64,000 nt of DNA from Nostoc sp. TH1S01 (GCA_018993265.1 JAGKSW010000123.1:20122-84121), one strand, 5' to 3'. Shown: positions 1 to 9,127, counted from the stretch's first letter. Translations and numbers: made by a program. Notes: generated by a model from the letters alone, not told the origin.

Positions 1-83
1 ATTATGTACGGAGAAAAATAGAGCAAAGATAAATTTTCTCCAAGCAAGTGCATCCTCTTCATCTCTAGAAATTCAAATTGAAG

Positions 84-290
84 AATCTAGAAGTCAGAAT
101 CCAGAATTCAGAATTAATGAGAAGGTCTATGAACCCTCTACTCATTAAAAGCCCTAAATCTACCATTTAGTCTGGTGTTTCAGCATTGATTCATCCACGG
201 CTTCGCACAACACTCATCCTGAATTCTGAATGCCAATGGCGCTACTTTGGGAAACCCACTATCGCACTGGCTCCTCCTGACTCCTGAATT
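84..290. repeat. Degenerate interspersed repeat upstream of the polysaccharide island
   Basis: The left part is rich in AGTCAGAATCCAGAATTCAGAAT-like words. The right part carries their inverted counterparts (CTCCTGACTCCTGAATT), with GATTCATCCACG in between. The same arrangement recurs at about 12130-12310 and 16200-16317, so this is a dispersed, partly palindromic element. Nothing before the cytidylyltransferase gene (first 332 bases) looks like a gene. Confidence 0.5.
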
Positions 291-332
291 TTATTTACAC
301 AATAATTCCCTACAAATCTCCGAGGTAATTGC

Positions 333-1106
333 ATGAAAGCGGTGATTTTGGCTGGTGGACTTGGTACACGCCTCAGTGAAGAAACCAGTATCAGACCAAA
401 GCCAATGGTTGAAATTGGTGGTAAACCAATTCTTTGGCACATCATGAAAACTTATTCTGCCCACGGCATTAATGATTTTATTATTTGTTGTGGTTACAAA
501 GGTTACGTGATTAAGGAGTATTTTGCTAACTACTTCTTACACATGTCAGATGTAACTTTTGATATGCGTTTTAACCAAATGAATGTACATTCTGGTTATG
601 CAGAACCGTGGCGTGTCACATTAGTAAATACTGGCGACAGTACCATGACCGGTGGACGCTTAAAACGAGTTTGTGAACATGTAGGAAATGACACTTTCTG
701 CTTTACTTATGGTGATGGTGTGAGTGATATAAATATCACCGAACTAATTAAATTTCACAAACAACAAAAAACATTAGCAACACTCACAGCAGTACAACCA
801 GCCGGTCGTTTTGGCGCTATTTCTTTAGAACAAGAGCAAACAAAAATTACCAGCTTCCGTGAAAAACGCGACGGTGAAGGTGCTTGGGTAAATGGTGGCT
901 ATTTTGTCCTAGAGCCAGATGTTATTGATTTAATTGCGGATGACAGCACCGTTTGGGAGAAAGAACCATTAGAAAAGTTAGCTGAAATGGAACAGTTATC
1001 TGCTTTTAAACATAATGGTTTTTGGCAACCAATGGATACCTTACGCGATAAAAATTATCTCGAAGAACTATGGCAGAGTGGTAATGCTCCTTGGCAAGTA
1101 TGGTAA
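333..1106 (+). CDS. rfbF: Glucose-1-phosphate cytidylyltransferase
   Basis: This 257-residue nucleotidyltransferase would make CDP-glucose from CTP and glucose-1-phosphate in the cytoplasm, the first step to CDP-linked deoxysugars. The N-terminal nucleotide-binding signature LAGGLGTRLSEETSIRPKPM begins at residue 6, followed by EIGGKPILWHIMK, both diagnostic of the RfbF/DdhA family. The length matches the family. GAGG lies about 9 bases before the ATG, which supports this start. It opens the polysaccharide island, and the same gene heads the heterocyst envelope polysaccharide island of Anabaena. Downstream sugar-modifying genes (SDR, RfbC-like) would use its product. I am confident of the family; use for HEP is inferred from context. 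Confidence 0.93.
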   Translation: MKAVILAGGLGTRLSEETSIRPKPMVEIGGKPILWHIMKTYSAHGINDFIICCGYKGYVIKEYFANYFLHMSDVTFDMRFNQMNVHSGYAEPWRVTLVNTGDSTMTGGRLKRVCEHVGNDTFCFTYGDGVSDINITELIKFHKQQKTLATLTAVQPAGRFGAISLEQEQTKITSFREKRDGEGAWVNGGYFVLEPDVIDLIADDSTVWEKEPLEKLAEMEQLSAFKHNGFWQPMDTLRDKNYLEELWQSGNAPWQVW

Positions 1107-1162
1107 GAAGTATGAAGTATAAAGTATGAAATTTCACTCTCAAGCTTCTACTTTTAGCTTTT

Positions 1163-1193
1163 TGACAAATGACAAATGACAAATGACAAATAA
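1163..1193. repeat. Short tandem heptamer repeat (GACAAAT)n
   Basis: About four copies of the heptamer TGACAAA run directly into the start of the next gene. This is a short tandemly repeated repetitive (STRR) sequence of the kind common in Nostoc and Anabaena. The in-frame ATG at 1183 lies inside the repeat, which argues for the ATG at 1195 as the true start. Related TGACCAATGACAAATGACAAAT sequence occurs near 25475-25498. Confidence 0.75.
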
Positions 1194-1194
1194 C

Positions 1195-2412
1195 ATGTAC
1201 GATTTTGCTATTGTTGGCGGTGGGATAGTAGGCTTATCAACAGCGATGGCATTGGGTAAACGCTATCCACAAGCACGCATTCTAGTATTAGAAAAAGAAA
1301 GCAACTGGGCATTTCACCAAACCGGCAATAATAGTGGGGTAATTCACTCTGGCATTTACTACAAACCAGGGAGTTTTAAAGCTAAATTTTGCCGTGATGG
1401 TAGTCGCTCAATGGTAGAATTTTGCCAAGAGTATGGAATTGACCATGAAATTTGCGGTAAAGTCATTGTTGCTACTGACGAACAAGAACTACCACGCTTA
1501 GAAAATCTCTATAAACGTGGTTTAGAAAATAATTTAAAAGTCCAGAAAATCAGCCCAGAAGAGGTAAAAGAAATTGAACCTCATGTGAGTTGTGTTGCCG
1601 GCATTCGGGTATTCTCGACTGGTATTGTTAATTACAAGCAAGTTTGTTTAAAATACGCGGAATTAATTCAAAAGCAAGGTGGAGATTTACGCCTCAATAC
1701 TAAAGTATTGAAAATCTCTGCTAGTGGCAAAAATCAGGTACTAGAAACGAATAAAGGCAACTTTGAAACTAAATTTGTGATCAATTGTGCCGGATTGCAT
1801 AGCGATCGCATTGCTAAGTTAGGTGGAGTCGAACCCAAAGCGAAAATCGTACCTTTCCGGGGCGAATATTACGAACTCACTCCAGAAAAACGGTATCTGG
1901 TGAAAACCCTGATTTACCCAGTTCCCAACCCTGATTTTCCCTTCTTGGGTGTTCACTTTACCAAAATGATTGATGGTACAGTTCATGCTGGCCCCAACGC
2001 CGTTCTCAGCCTCAAGCGCGAAGGATACAAAAAAACCGACTTCGACTTGCGGGATTTTGCAGAAGTCATGACTTACCCCGGTTTCTGGAAACTTGCAGCT
2101 AAACATGCTGATGAAGGTATCCAAGAAATCATTCGTTCCTTTAGCAAAGCAGCATTTGTCAGAAGTTTGCAAAAACTGATTCCCGAAGTTCAAGCCGAAG
2201 ATTTAGTTCCCACCCACGCGGGAGTTCGCGCCCAAGCTTTAATGGATGACGGCAAACTAGTAGACGACTTTTTGATCATTCCTGGTCAAAACTCCATTCA
2301 TGTCTGCAATGCACCTTCCCCCGCAGCCACATCTTCTTTAGAAATTGGCAAAGCGATCGTTGCACAAATTACCCAACATTCAAATATGCCAGCAGTCGCC
2401 ACTGCTTGTTAG
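1195..2412 (+). CDS. lhgO: L-2-hydroxyglutarate oxidase-like FAD-dependent oxidoreductase
   Basis: This is a DAO-superfamily flavoprotein of about 405 residues. The FAD-binding Rossmann motif IVGGGIVGLSTAMALG is at the extreme N-terminus, and HQTGNNSGVIHSGIYY, the substrate-side signature of LhgO proteins, follows. The C-terminal THAGVRAQAL region is also typical. LhgO oxidises L-2-hydroxyglutarate to 2-oxoglutarate and passes electrons to the quinone pool. I chose ATG 1195 because homologues begin at MYDF and the upstream in-frame ATG (1183) lies in a tandem repeat. It sits inside a polysaccharide island, where a central-metabolism enzyme is unexpected. Either it is a passenger or it acts on a hydroxy-acid or sugar-acid intermediate. 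The family call is strong, the exact substrate unproven. Confidence 0.88.
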   Translation: MYDFAIVGGGIVGLSTAMALGKRYPQARILVLEKESNWAFHQTGNNSGVIHSGIYYKPGSFKAKFCRDGSRSMVEFCQEYGIDHEICGKVIVATDEQELPRLENLYKRGLENNLKVQKISPEEVKEIEPHVSCVAGIRVFSTGIVNYKQVCLKYAELIQKQGGDLRLNTKVLKISASGKNQVLETNKGNFETKFVINCAGLHSDRIAKLGGVEPKAKIVPFRGEYYELTPEKRYLVKTLIYPVPNPDFPFLGVHFTKMIDGTVHAGPNAVLSLKREGYKKTDFDLRDFAEVMTYPGFWKLAAKHADEGIQEIIRSFSKAAFVRSLQKLIPEVQAEDLVPTHAGVRAQALMDDGKLVDDFLIIPGQNSIHVCNAPSPAATSSLEIGKAIVAQITQHSNMPAVATAC

Positions 2413-2532
2413 ATGATTTAATTTAACATGACTCCAGAGTTGCAAAGGCTATAAACAGCACTAGCACTCTGGGATAGCTGATGGCATATCGGTCAATTTT
2501 TGGAAATTAACCCAGCAGTAATCTCTAAATTT

Positions 2533-3468
2533 ATGTCAGTTGCATTCAATCAGCAGCCCATTGTTCTTGTGTGTGCGGCTGATAACAACTATGCTATGCC
2601 CCTTGCTGTCACAGTTCGTTCAGCATTAGCTAATCTTCATCCCGATCATCGGATAGCCTTATTTATCCTAGATGGCGGTATTAGCGACACCAACAAACAC
2701 AAGATTACTCAATCTCTGGACTCAAAACAGATTGATATTTCCTGGATTAGGCTAGATGATGCTCTATTTGCCAATTTACCGTTGTACGGTCATGTGACAA
2801 TTTCGACGTATTATCGAATGCTCATTCCTGAAGTTCTACCAAAACATTTTGATAAAGCAATTTATCTAGATAGCGATATGGTAGTGACGGGAGATTTAGC
2901 AGAGTTATGGCATATAGATATTGGTGATAACTATGTCTTAGCAGTCCAGGATGATAACCAATTGTATATGTCTATTGCTTACGATTGGAAAACCTATCAA
3001 GCTTTAGGAATTTCTCCTGATTCTAAATACTTTAATGCTGGACTTTTAGTAATAAATATTGAAAAGTGGCGCACCGAAAATATAGGCAAAAAAGTTCTCG
3101 AAGCTATCAAAAGAGAAAATCTGGCTAACGATCAAGATGGTTTGAACGTAGTTCTTGTAGGTAAATGGGGGGATCTACATCCCCAGTGGAATCAGATGCC
3201 CAGAATATATGATTATTCATCGTGGCAAGAAAGCCCCTTTACCGAAGATGTCTATAACGCGCTGCTTCATCACCCTTACATCATTCATTACACTACTACT
3301 CCTAAGCCTTGGTACGCAGGATTGCAACACGAATGCAAGCATCCCAAAAAAGATTTATTTTTCCAATATCTTGACATGACAGATTGGTCAGGATGGCGTG
3401 ATACCCTGCTACGTCGGGTAGGTCGAAAAGTTTTGAAATTAGCATTAGTAAATGATTCCAAATTATAA
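2533..3468 (+). CDS. Glycosyltransferase family 8
   Basis: This GT-A fold retaining transferase (311 residues from ATG 2533) resembles LgtC and glycogenin-like GT8 enzymes. It starts IVLVCAADNNYAMPLAVTVRSAL, and the metal-binding DxD appears as YLDSDMVV. The downstream FNAGLLVINIEKWR and DQDGLNVVL motifs are classic for GT8. It would transfer a hexose from a nucleotide sugar in the cytoplasm during assembly of the polysaccharide repeat unit. A TTG at 2500 would add 11 residues that do not fit the fold, so I prefer the ATG. Donor and acceptor cannot be read from the sequence. Confidence 0.88.
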   Translation: MSVAFNQQPIVLVCAADNNYAMPLAVTVRSALANLHPDHRIALFILDGGISDTNKHKITQSLDSKQIDISWIRLDDALFANLPLYGHVTISTYYRMLIPEVLPKHFDKAIYLDSDMVVTGDLAELWHIDIGDNYVLAVQDDNQLYMSIAYDWKTYQALGISPDSKYFNAGLLVINIEKWRTENIGKKVLEAIKRENLANDQDGLNVVLVGKWGDLHPQWNQMPRIYDYSSWQESPFTEDVYNALLHHPYIIHYTTTPKPWYAGLQHECKHPKKDLFFQYLDMTDWSGWRDTLLRRVGRKVLKLALVNDSKL

Positions 3469-3554
3469 AACTAATGCAGTTAAATTTTTTGTTAGTTATT
3501 TGCAGTTAGTGCATTGACCAAAATAAATTTTTCAACACAAAAAACTTACCAACA

Positions 3555-4583
3555 ATGAAAATATTAGTAACCGGAACAGAAGGCTATTTAGGTTCTTTAT
3601 TACCTCCTTTGTTAATTGAACGTGGCCATGAAGTAATTGGTGTTGATACAGGCTTTTATAAAGTTGGTTGGCTGTACAACGGTACAGAAATGACTGCTAA
3701 AACCCTCAACAAAGATATCCGCCACATCACCCCAGAAGATTTAGAAGGTGTAGAAGCAGTAGTTCACATGGCGGAACTATCCAACGACCCTACCGGACAA
3801 TTAGCACCTAATATCACCTACGAAATCAATCATTTAGGTTCTGTGCGCCTCGCTAACTTAGCTAAAACAATGGGTGTGCGACGCTTCGTCTATATGTCTT
3901 CATGTAGTGTTTATGGTGTAGCTACAGAAGGCGATGTGACAGAAGAATCTCCAGTCAATCCTCAAACTGCTTACGCGGAATGTAAAACCCTCGTTGAACG
4001 AGATGTCAAACCTCTGGCAGATGATGATTTTTCACCTACATTCATGCGGAACGCCACAGCTTTTGGTGCTTCCCCCAGAATGCGGTTTGACATCGTATTA
4101 AATAACCTCGCAGGTTTAGCTTGGACAAGTAAAGAAATTAAAATGACCAGCGATGGTACACCTTGGCGGCCATTAGTCCACGCATTAGATATTTGTAAAG
4201 CCATTATCTGCGCCTTAGAAGCACCACGCGACCTTGTACATAATCAAATCTTTAACGTTGGTGATACCAGTAATAACTATCGAGTCAAAGAAATTGCCGA
4301 AATTATTGCTGATGCTTTCCCCGGCTGTAAATTAAGCTTTGGTCAAAATGGCGCAGATAACCGCAGCTACCGCGTATCCTTCGAGAAAATTAACAGCATT
4401 TTACCTGGTTTCAAATGTGATTGGAATGCTCAACTAGGCGCACAACAATTGTTTAACTTATTTAGTCAAATTGATATGACTGAAGATACTTTCTTATTTA
4501 GAGGCTTTACCCGCTTGAAGCAGCTAGAGTATCTAATTCGTACTGAACAAATCGACAAAGATTTCTTCTGGACTAAAAAATAA
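3555..4583 (+). CDS. NAD-dependent epimerase/dehydratase (extended SDR)
   Basis: The 342-residue protein has the N-terminal nucleotide-binding GTEGYLGSL motif (GxxGxxG), the catalytic serine region YMSSCSVYG, and the YAECK tetrad (YxxxK) about 25 residues later. These define an extended short-chain dehydrogenase acting on a nucleotide sugar. Given the CDP-glucose-forming gene upstream and the 3,5-epimerase downstream, it probably dehydrates, epimerises or reduces the CDP-sugar. The exact reaction cannot be decided by eye. An equivalent SDR occurs at this position in the Anabaena HEP island. A strong hairpin follows at 4604-4634. Confidence 0.88.
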   Translation: MKILVTGTEGYLGSLLPPLLIERGHEVIGVDTGFYKVGWLYNGTEMTAKTLNKDIRHITPEDLEGVEAVVHMAELSNDPTGQLAPNITYEINHLGSVRLANLAKTMGVRRFVYMSSCSVYGVATEGDVTEESPVNPQTAYAECKTLVERDVKPLADDDFSPTFMRNATAFGASPRMRFDIVLNNLAGLAWTSKEIKMTSDGTPWRPLVHALDICKAIICALEAPRDLVHNQIFNVGDTSNNYRVKEIAEIIADAFPGCKLSFGQNGADNRSYRVSFEKINSILPGFKCDWNAQLGAQQLFNLFSQIDMTEDTFLFRGFTRLKQLEYLIRTEQIDKDFFWTKK

Positions 4584-4603
4584 CTCGAATATTCAATAAG
4601 TTA

Positions 4604-4634
4604 GACACCTGACTTATTGAATAAGTCAGGTGTC
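4604..4634. terminator. Perfect 15-bp hairpin after the SDR gene
   Basis: GACACCTGACTTATT and its exact complement are separated by one base, 20 bp after the SDR stop codon. There is no T-run after it, so it is either a weak terminator or an mRNA 3'-end stabiliser separating the sugar-nucleotide genes from the GT2 pair. Confidence 0.5.
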
Positions 4635-4690
4635 GGAAAATTCAGTGCTAAAAACAATAAACATCATCCCCTACTATATAGTAGCAACAA

Positions 4691-5641
4691 ATGAATAAGT
4701 TACTCACCATTGCTATTCCTACTTTTAATCGTGCTGCTCTTTTAGAACAACAACTTTCTTGGCTAGAAAAATCTATTAAAGGATTTGAATCAGAATGTGA
4801 AATTATCATTTCTGATAATTGTTCAATAGATCATACTCAAGAAATCATTAAAAAATGGCAACCCATCTTTAGCAAAACTACATTTAAATCTTATATAAAT
4901 CACGAGAATATAGGTTTAATGCCTAACATCGCTGCCTGTATTCAAGCTGCCAGTGGTAAATATGTTTGGACAGTTGGTGATGATGATCCCATCCAGGATA
5001 ATGCTCTGGCTTTTTTGTTAAAAACAATCAAACAAAATCCTGAGACAGCACTCATCTTTCTTAACTGCTATGGACGGGATAAATTAACCAATGAAATCAC
5101 TGTACAGCGTTGGTTTAACAGTGATAGTGATGCACCGTTAACTAATGGCAAAGCTGCATTGCAACGTTACCTCCAAGAAAGCTTTGGTGGCGTGATTTTT
5201 ATGACAGCAACAGTGTATAAAACAGCATTGGTAAAACGCGCTTTGCAACAGTGGAAATCTTCTTGTAGTAACTTAGCATCTCAAGCATATTGGACAGGAT
5301 TTTGTGCAATTCATGGTAGCGTGATTGTCACTAAAGATAACTATTTGGAATGTACTATGCACGCTAGTTATTTAGAGCAAGATCCCAAATGGTCATTCAT
5401 GATGAGATATGTTTATATTCCAGAAGTTTATGCCAAACTTTTAGAAATTGGCTATTCTAAAACATTTTGTCTGCACATGATTGTACAAAATATGATCACC
5501 AAAAGCGACTGGATAATTTTCTTAGGAGCTTTAAGAAGGTGGCCAGTATTAGCAATGAATATTATTATTTCATATCTAGTTTTAGTAATTGCTTCTACAC
5601 GTAAATCACTTTTTCCATCAAAAGCATTAAAACCAAGTTGA
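4691..5641 (+). CDS. Glycosyltransferase family 2 (first of a tandem pair)
   Basis: The 316-residue protein begins LTIAIPTFNRAALLEQQL, the GT2/GT-A N-terminal strand. ISDNCSIDHT and the metal-binding VGDDDP (DDD) follow. The C-terminus has a hydrophobic segment (about residues 280-305) that may bring it to the inner membrane. It is closely related throughout to the next gene, indicating tandem duplication. It would be an inverting transferase in repeat-unit assembly. Donor and acceptor are unknown. Confidence 0.87.
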   Translation: MNKLLTIAIPTFNRAALLEQQLSWLEKSIKGFESECEIIISDNCSIDHTQEIIKKWQPIFSKTTFKSYINHENIGLMPNIAACIQAASGKYVWTVGDDDPIQDNALAFLLKTIKQNPETALIFLNCYGRDKLTNEITVQRWFNSDSDAPLTNGKAALQRYLQESFGGVIFMTATVYKTALVKRALQQWKSSCSNLASQAYWTGFCAIHGSVIVTKDNYLECTMHASYLEQDPKWSFMMRYVYIPEVYAKLLEIGYSKTFCLHMIVQNMITKSDWIIFLGALRRWPVLAMNIIISYLVLVIASTRKSLFPSKALKPS

Positions 5642-5666
5642 TAAACACACAAATTATTACACATTT

Positions 5667-6710
5667 ATGAATAAAATACTGACAATTGCCATACCCACCT
5701 ATAATCGTGCTGAATTACTGGATAAACAGTTATCATGGCTAGCTCAAGCAATTCAAGGTTTTGAATCTGAGTGTGAAATTTTAGTTTCAGATAATTGTTC
5801 TACAGATCATACTCAGGCGGTGATTCAGAAATGGCAAACAAAACTGAGCCATATTACGTTTAGGTCGAATAGAAATCCTGAAAACTTAGGCGTAATGAAG
5901 AATATTATGTATTGCCTAAGTTCTGCAACTACCAAGTATGTTTGGACAATTGGAGATGATGATCCAATTCAAGATAGAGCTATTCCTTATGTTATCAACA
6001 ATCTCAAAAAACATGAAGATTTAGGATTATTATTTCTCAATTTTTCTGGACGTAATAAAATTACTAATGAAGCAGTTCATCCACCAACAATTGTGGGGAA
6101 TCGCTGGTTTGACGCTGATGCAGAAGATGGTCGCGGAGATAGTAAGGCGATATTTGAACATTGCTTTGCTAAAAGTGTTGGCGCAGTTATTTTTCTTACC
6201 GCTAGTGTTTACCGCAGCGATTTAATCAAACGCGCCTTGCAAAATTGGCCAGATGCGGCGAGTAACTGGATATCGTTAGCATATTTAGCGGGTTATTGTG
6301 CTGCACACGGCAAAATAATTGTCACTAAAGAGACTTATTTAGAATGTATTGTGGGTGTGAGTTATTGGCAGAAAGAGCCAAAATCTGCCCTGTTAATGCA
6401 GTATAAACACATTCCTGAAGTAATTTTGAAATTAGAAGAATCTGGATATTCTAAGCAATTTTGTAGACGAATGCTGTTACAAAATGGCAAAGAAGTTAAT
6501 TTAAAAGTTTTCTTAGGTGCTTTAAGGAGATGGCCTGTATCTGCCATTAAAGTAGCGATTCCGTTTGTCGCTTTAGTTAGCCTTTCTGTTTTTGATGTGA
6601 TGACATTAAAAGACTTAAAACTTGCTGAAGCTAATGAACCAACATCGCAAGAATTGCAAGCTGCTAGTAACAAGCGATCGCAACCCAAATCCATGATGAG
6701 AACAAAGTAA
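5667..6710 (+). CDS. Glycosyltransferase family 2 (second of a tandem pair)
   Basis: This 347-residue paralogue of the preceding GT2 keeps the same motifs in the same order: LTIAIPTYNRAELLDKQL, VSDNCSTDHT, IGDDDP and a C-terminal ALRRWPV hydrophobic region. It differs by a small insertion after the DDD region (around residues 135-160) and by a hydrophilic tail of about 30 residues. It lies 25 bp after its twin and 7 bp before the first PhyH gene, so the four genes are probably co-transcribed. The duplicates have diverged enough to suggest different donor or acceptor use. Confidence 0.87.
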   Translation: MNKILTIAIPTYNRAELLDKQLSWLAQAIQGFESECEILVSDNCSTDHTQAVIQKWQTKLSHITFRSNRNPENLGVMKNIMYCLSSATTKYVWTIGDDDPIQDRAIPYVINNLKKHEDLGLLFLNFSGRNKITNEAVHPPTIVGNRWFDADAEDGRGDSKAIFEHCFAKSVGAVIFLTASVYRSDLIKRALQNWPDAASNWISLAYLAGYCAAHGKIIVTKETYLECIVGVSYWQKEPKSALLMQYKHIPEVILKLEESGYSKQFCRRMLLQNGKEVNLKVFLGALRRWPVSAIKVAIPFVALVSLSVFDVMTLKDLKLAEANEPTSQELQAASNKRSQPKSMMRTK

Positions 6711-6717
6711 TCATACT

Positions 6718-7551
6718 ATGCTGAACACACTAAAAGGCAAAATGGCAACACTCAACTCCGAGTTGGCCTATAGAATAAGAATCTGGCAACATATCCCTAA
6801 ACTGCCAGCATTAGAAACAGGCGATCGCTTGATTGTCGAAACCCTAAAACGAGAAGGTGCTTATGTAACCACACTTGCCGATTTAGGCTTACCATACACT
6901 CAAGAAATGCTACAAGCTGCTAATCAACAATTAAGCAGAATGGCAACTGTCAATAACTCTCATCTGAATGAGAGACTACCACAAATTTATACAGTCACAG
7001 ATTTACCAGAATTTTATCAATGGGGAAGTAATCACAGATTATTAAAGATAATTGAAAATTATTTAGGTTTACCCGTTGCTTTTCAAGGTGTACATTTACG
7101 CAAAGACTTTCCGAATGAACACCAATTCGGCACATTATTATGGCATAAAGATTCTGAAGACCGCAAAATGGTTAAGGTAATTATTTATCTCCATGATGTT
7201 GAGAAAAAGCACGGGCCGTTTGAGTATATTCCTTTATCTTTAACATCATATCCGCGCTTAAATTCTTATCGAATTGACCACAAGTTGCGTCAGTCTGGTT
7301 ACTTAGGAATTAACGATGAACAAGTAGAAAAAATTATTCCCAAATCAGCTTGGAAATCTTGCACAGGGAAAGCCGGTACAGTACTCATTGCAGATCCCAG
7401 AACTGCATTACATCACGGTACTATCCGCACCGAAGCAAGGTCAGCACTATTTTTTGTGTATACTACTAACCCACCCAAACGACCAGAACTTTGCACTCAA
7501 TATTGGGATGACACTTTTCCCAAGCCAGAGATGCTGCAAGAAATTGCTTAG
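6718..7551 (+). CDS. Phytanoyl-CoA dioxygenase (PhyH) family protein, copy 1
   Basis: The 277-residue protein belongs to the Fe(II)/2-oxoglutarate-dependent PhyH family. A WHKDSED motif near residue 141 supplies the HxD iron ligands. A distal His in LHHGTIRTEARSALFF near residue 231 is the third ligand, with the Arg of that motif placed to bind 2-oxoglutarate. Members hydroxylate lipids, sugars or small molecules. Within this island it may hydroxylate a sugar or lipid component of the heterocyst envelope, which is inference. It starts 7 bp after the GT2 stop and has a tandem paralogue downstream. Confidence 0.82.
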   Translation: MLNTLKGKMATLNSELAYRIRIWQHIPKLPALETGDRLIVETLKREGAYVTTLADLGLPYTQEMLQAANQQLSRMATVNNSHLNERLPQIYTVTDLPEFYQWGSNHRLLKIIENYLGLPVAFQGVHLRKDFPNEHQFGTLLWHKDSEDRKMVKVIIYLHDVEKKHGPFEYIPLSLTSYPRLNSYRIDHKLRQSGYLGINDEQVEKIIPKSAWKSCTGKAGTVLIADPRTALHHGTIRTEARSALFFVYTTNPPKRPELCTQYWDDTFPKPEMLQEIA

Positions 7552-7587
7552 TGCTAAATAGTATCAATCCAGTCTCCTTGCTTCAAT

Positions 7588-7607
7588 CCCATAGATTTAT
7601 CTATGGG
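7588..7607. terminator. Short perfect hairpin between the two PhyH genes
   Basis: CCCATAGAT and ATCTATGGG are separated by TT. ACTCAGTACTCAGCACTAC heptamer-like repeat sequence follows directly. It may attenuate read-through between the paired PhyH genes, but there is no poly-T. Confidence 0.35.
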
Positions 7608-7654
7608 GTTACTCAGTACTCAGCACTACTGAAAATGTTCGACATCCTAAGCCT

Positions 7655-8509
7655 ATGCTAAAAACAATTAAATACAAAATATCGGCGCTATATTCTGACT
7701 TGGTTTTTAACCTCAAATGTTGGCGACATACTAAAAATTTACCAGCATTAGAAGCACGCGATCGCATAATCGTCGAGACTCTCAAACGAGACGGTGTTTA
7801 TGCGACAACCTTGGCAGATTTGGGTTTAGATTTTAGTGCTGAACTACTCAAAGCTGCTAATTATCAATTGTCTCAGATACGAAATCCCAACAATGAACAT
7901 TTAGCAGAAAAGTGGCCGCACATTACCACAGTAACGGCTTTACAAGAATTTTCTCAATGGGCAACTCAAAAAAGACTGCTAAATATAATTGAAAATTATA
8001 TTGGCGTTCCTATCAATTTTCATGGTGTACATTTACGCCAAGATTTTCCTAGTGATCATCAATTCGGCACTTTATTATGGCATAGTGATGCCGAAGACCG
8101 CCGCTTGATCAAAATCTTTGTTTGTCTGCATGATGTAGAAGAAAAAAACGGGCCTTTTCAATACATTCCCCGTTCTTTAACCCCTTTATTTAGTTTGAAA
8201 TCTTGGTGGCTTTACTACCAAATTTTCAAGTCAAGCTACATGGGTATTGATAATGAAATTGTCAAAAAAGTCATACCTCAATCAGCGTGGAAATCTTGCC
8301 CAGGGCCAGCAGGTACAGTCATTTTTGTAGATACCAAAAATACTTTACATCATGGAACTATACGCACAGAAACACGCTCAACCCTGTTCTTTTGCTACAC
8401 AGCTAACCCACCCGAAAGACCAGACCTGTGTACACAATTTTGGGATGATACTCATCCCAGAGCAGAACTGACTGTATGTGAAGTAGAAAAAGAAAAAGCT
8501 CTTGTTTAA
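7655..8509 (+). CDS. Phytanoyl-CoA dioxygenase (PhyH) family protein, copy 2
   Basis: This 284-residue paralogue of the previous gene shares the N-terminal LPALEARDRIIVETLKRDG region and the iron site. WHSDAED near residue 141 gives the HxD, and LHHGTIRTETRSTLFF near residue 232 gives the distal His and the 2-oxoglutarate-binding Arg. All expected Fe/2OG ligands are present, so it should be active. It differs from copy 1 mostly between these motifs, in the substrate-lid region (LFSLKSWWLYYQIF). Its place in the sugar-gene run suggests a tailoring hydroxylase. The substrate is unknown. Confidence 0.82.
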   Translation: MLKTIKYKISALYSDLVFNLKCWRHTKNLPALEARDRIIVETLKRDGVYATTLADLGLDFSAELLKAANYQLSQIRNPNNEHLAEKWPHITTVTALQEFSQWATQKRLLNIIENYIGVPINFHGVHLRQDFPSDHQFGTLLWHSDAEDRRLIKIFVCLHDVEEKNGPFQYIPRSLTPLFSLKSWWLYYQIFKSSYMGIDNEIVKKVIPQSAWKSCPGPAGTVIFVDTKNTLHHGTIRTETRSTLFFCYTANPPERPDLCTQFWDDTHPRAELTVCEVEKEKALV

Positions 8510-8557
8510 CAAATCAGCTAATCTTTTCCAAAATCAACATTTATATCGAGGTAATTC

Positions 8558-9127
8558 ATGATTTTTACAGCTACAAATCTCCAAGATGCTTACATTATTG
8601 ACTTAGAAGCAAGAAACGATCATCGCGGTTTTTTTGCCAGATATTTCTGCGCTCAAGAATTTGAAGCTCACGGCTTAAAACCAGTGGTCGCTCAATGTAA
8701 TTTATCTTATAACTATAAAAAAGGTACTCTGCGGGGAATGCACTATCAACTCCACCCCGCAGCCGAAACCAAATTAGTGCGCTGTACTAAAGGGGCAATT
8801 TATGACGTAATTATTGATATGCGTCCTAATTCACCGACATTTTTACAGCATATTGGTGTGGAATTAACCGCCGAAAATCGTCGGGCTTTATATGTTCCCG
8901 AAATGTTTGCTCACGGTTATCAAGCACTAACAGATGATGCAGAAGTTATCTATCAAGTTGGTGAGTTTTATACACCAGGATATGAGCGTGGCTTACGCTA
9001 CAATGACCCATTTTTTAACATTGAATGGCCTTTAGAAGTCACAGAAATTTCTGAGAAAGATTTGACTTGGCCATTGTTGAGTATGATGCGTGTCGGAGAA
9101 GCTGAGGCTGTTTCGGCAAGTGTATAA
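8558..9127 (+). CDS. rfbC: dTDP-4-dehydrorhamnose 3,5-epimerase family protein
   Basis: This 189-residue cupin-fold RfbC/RmlC protein contains DHRGFFARYFC, the LRGMHYQ motif with the catalytic His, and VIIDMRPNSPTFLQH, followed by YVPEMFAHGYQAL. RmlC enzymes epimerise C3 and C5 of 4-keto-6-deoxyhexose nucleotides. Because the cluster makes CDP-glucose rather than dTDP-glucose, the natural substrate may be a CDP-4-keto sugar. A GAGG Shine-Dalgarno precedes the ATG. The start context (CGAGGTAATTCATG) closely resembles that of the cytidylyltransferase gene. Confidence 0.92.
   Translation: MIFTATNLQDAYIIDLEARNDHRGFFARYFCAQEFEAHGLKPVVAQCNLSYNYKKGTLRGMHYQLHPAAETKLVRCTKGAIYDVIIDMRPNSPTFLQHIGVELTAENRRALYVPEMFAHGYQALTDDAEVIYQVGEFYTPGYERGLRYNDPFFNIEWPLEVTEISEKDLTWPLLSMMRVGEAEAVSASV

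Noticed and set aside
3555..4583. Calling the SDR specifically CDP-glucose 4,6-dehydratase
   Set aside because: The SDR motifs are clear, but the residues that decide between dehydratase, epimerase and reductase could not be judged without an alignment.
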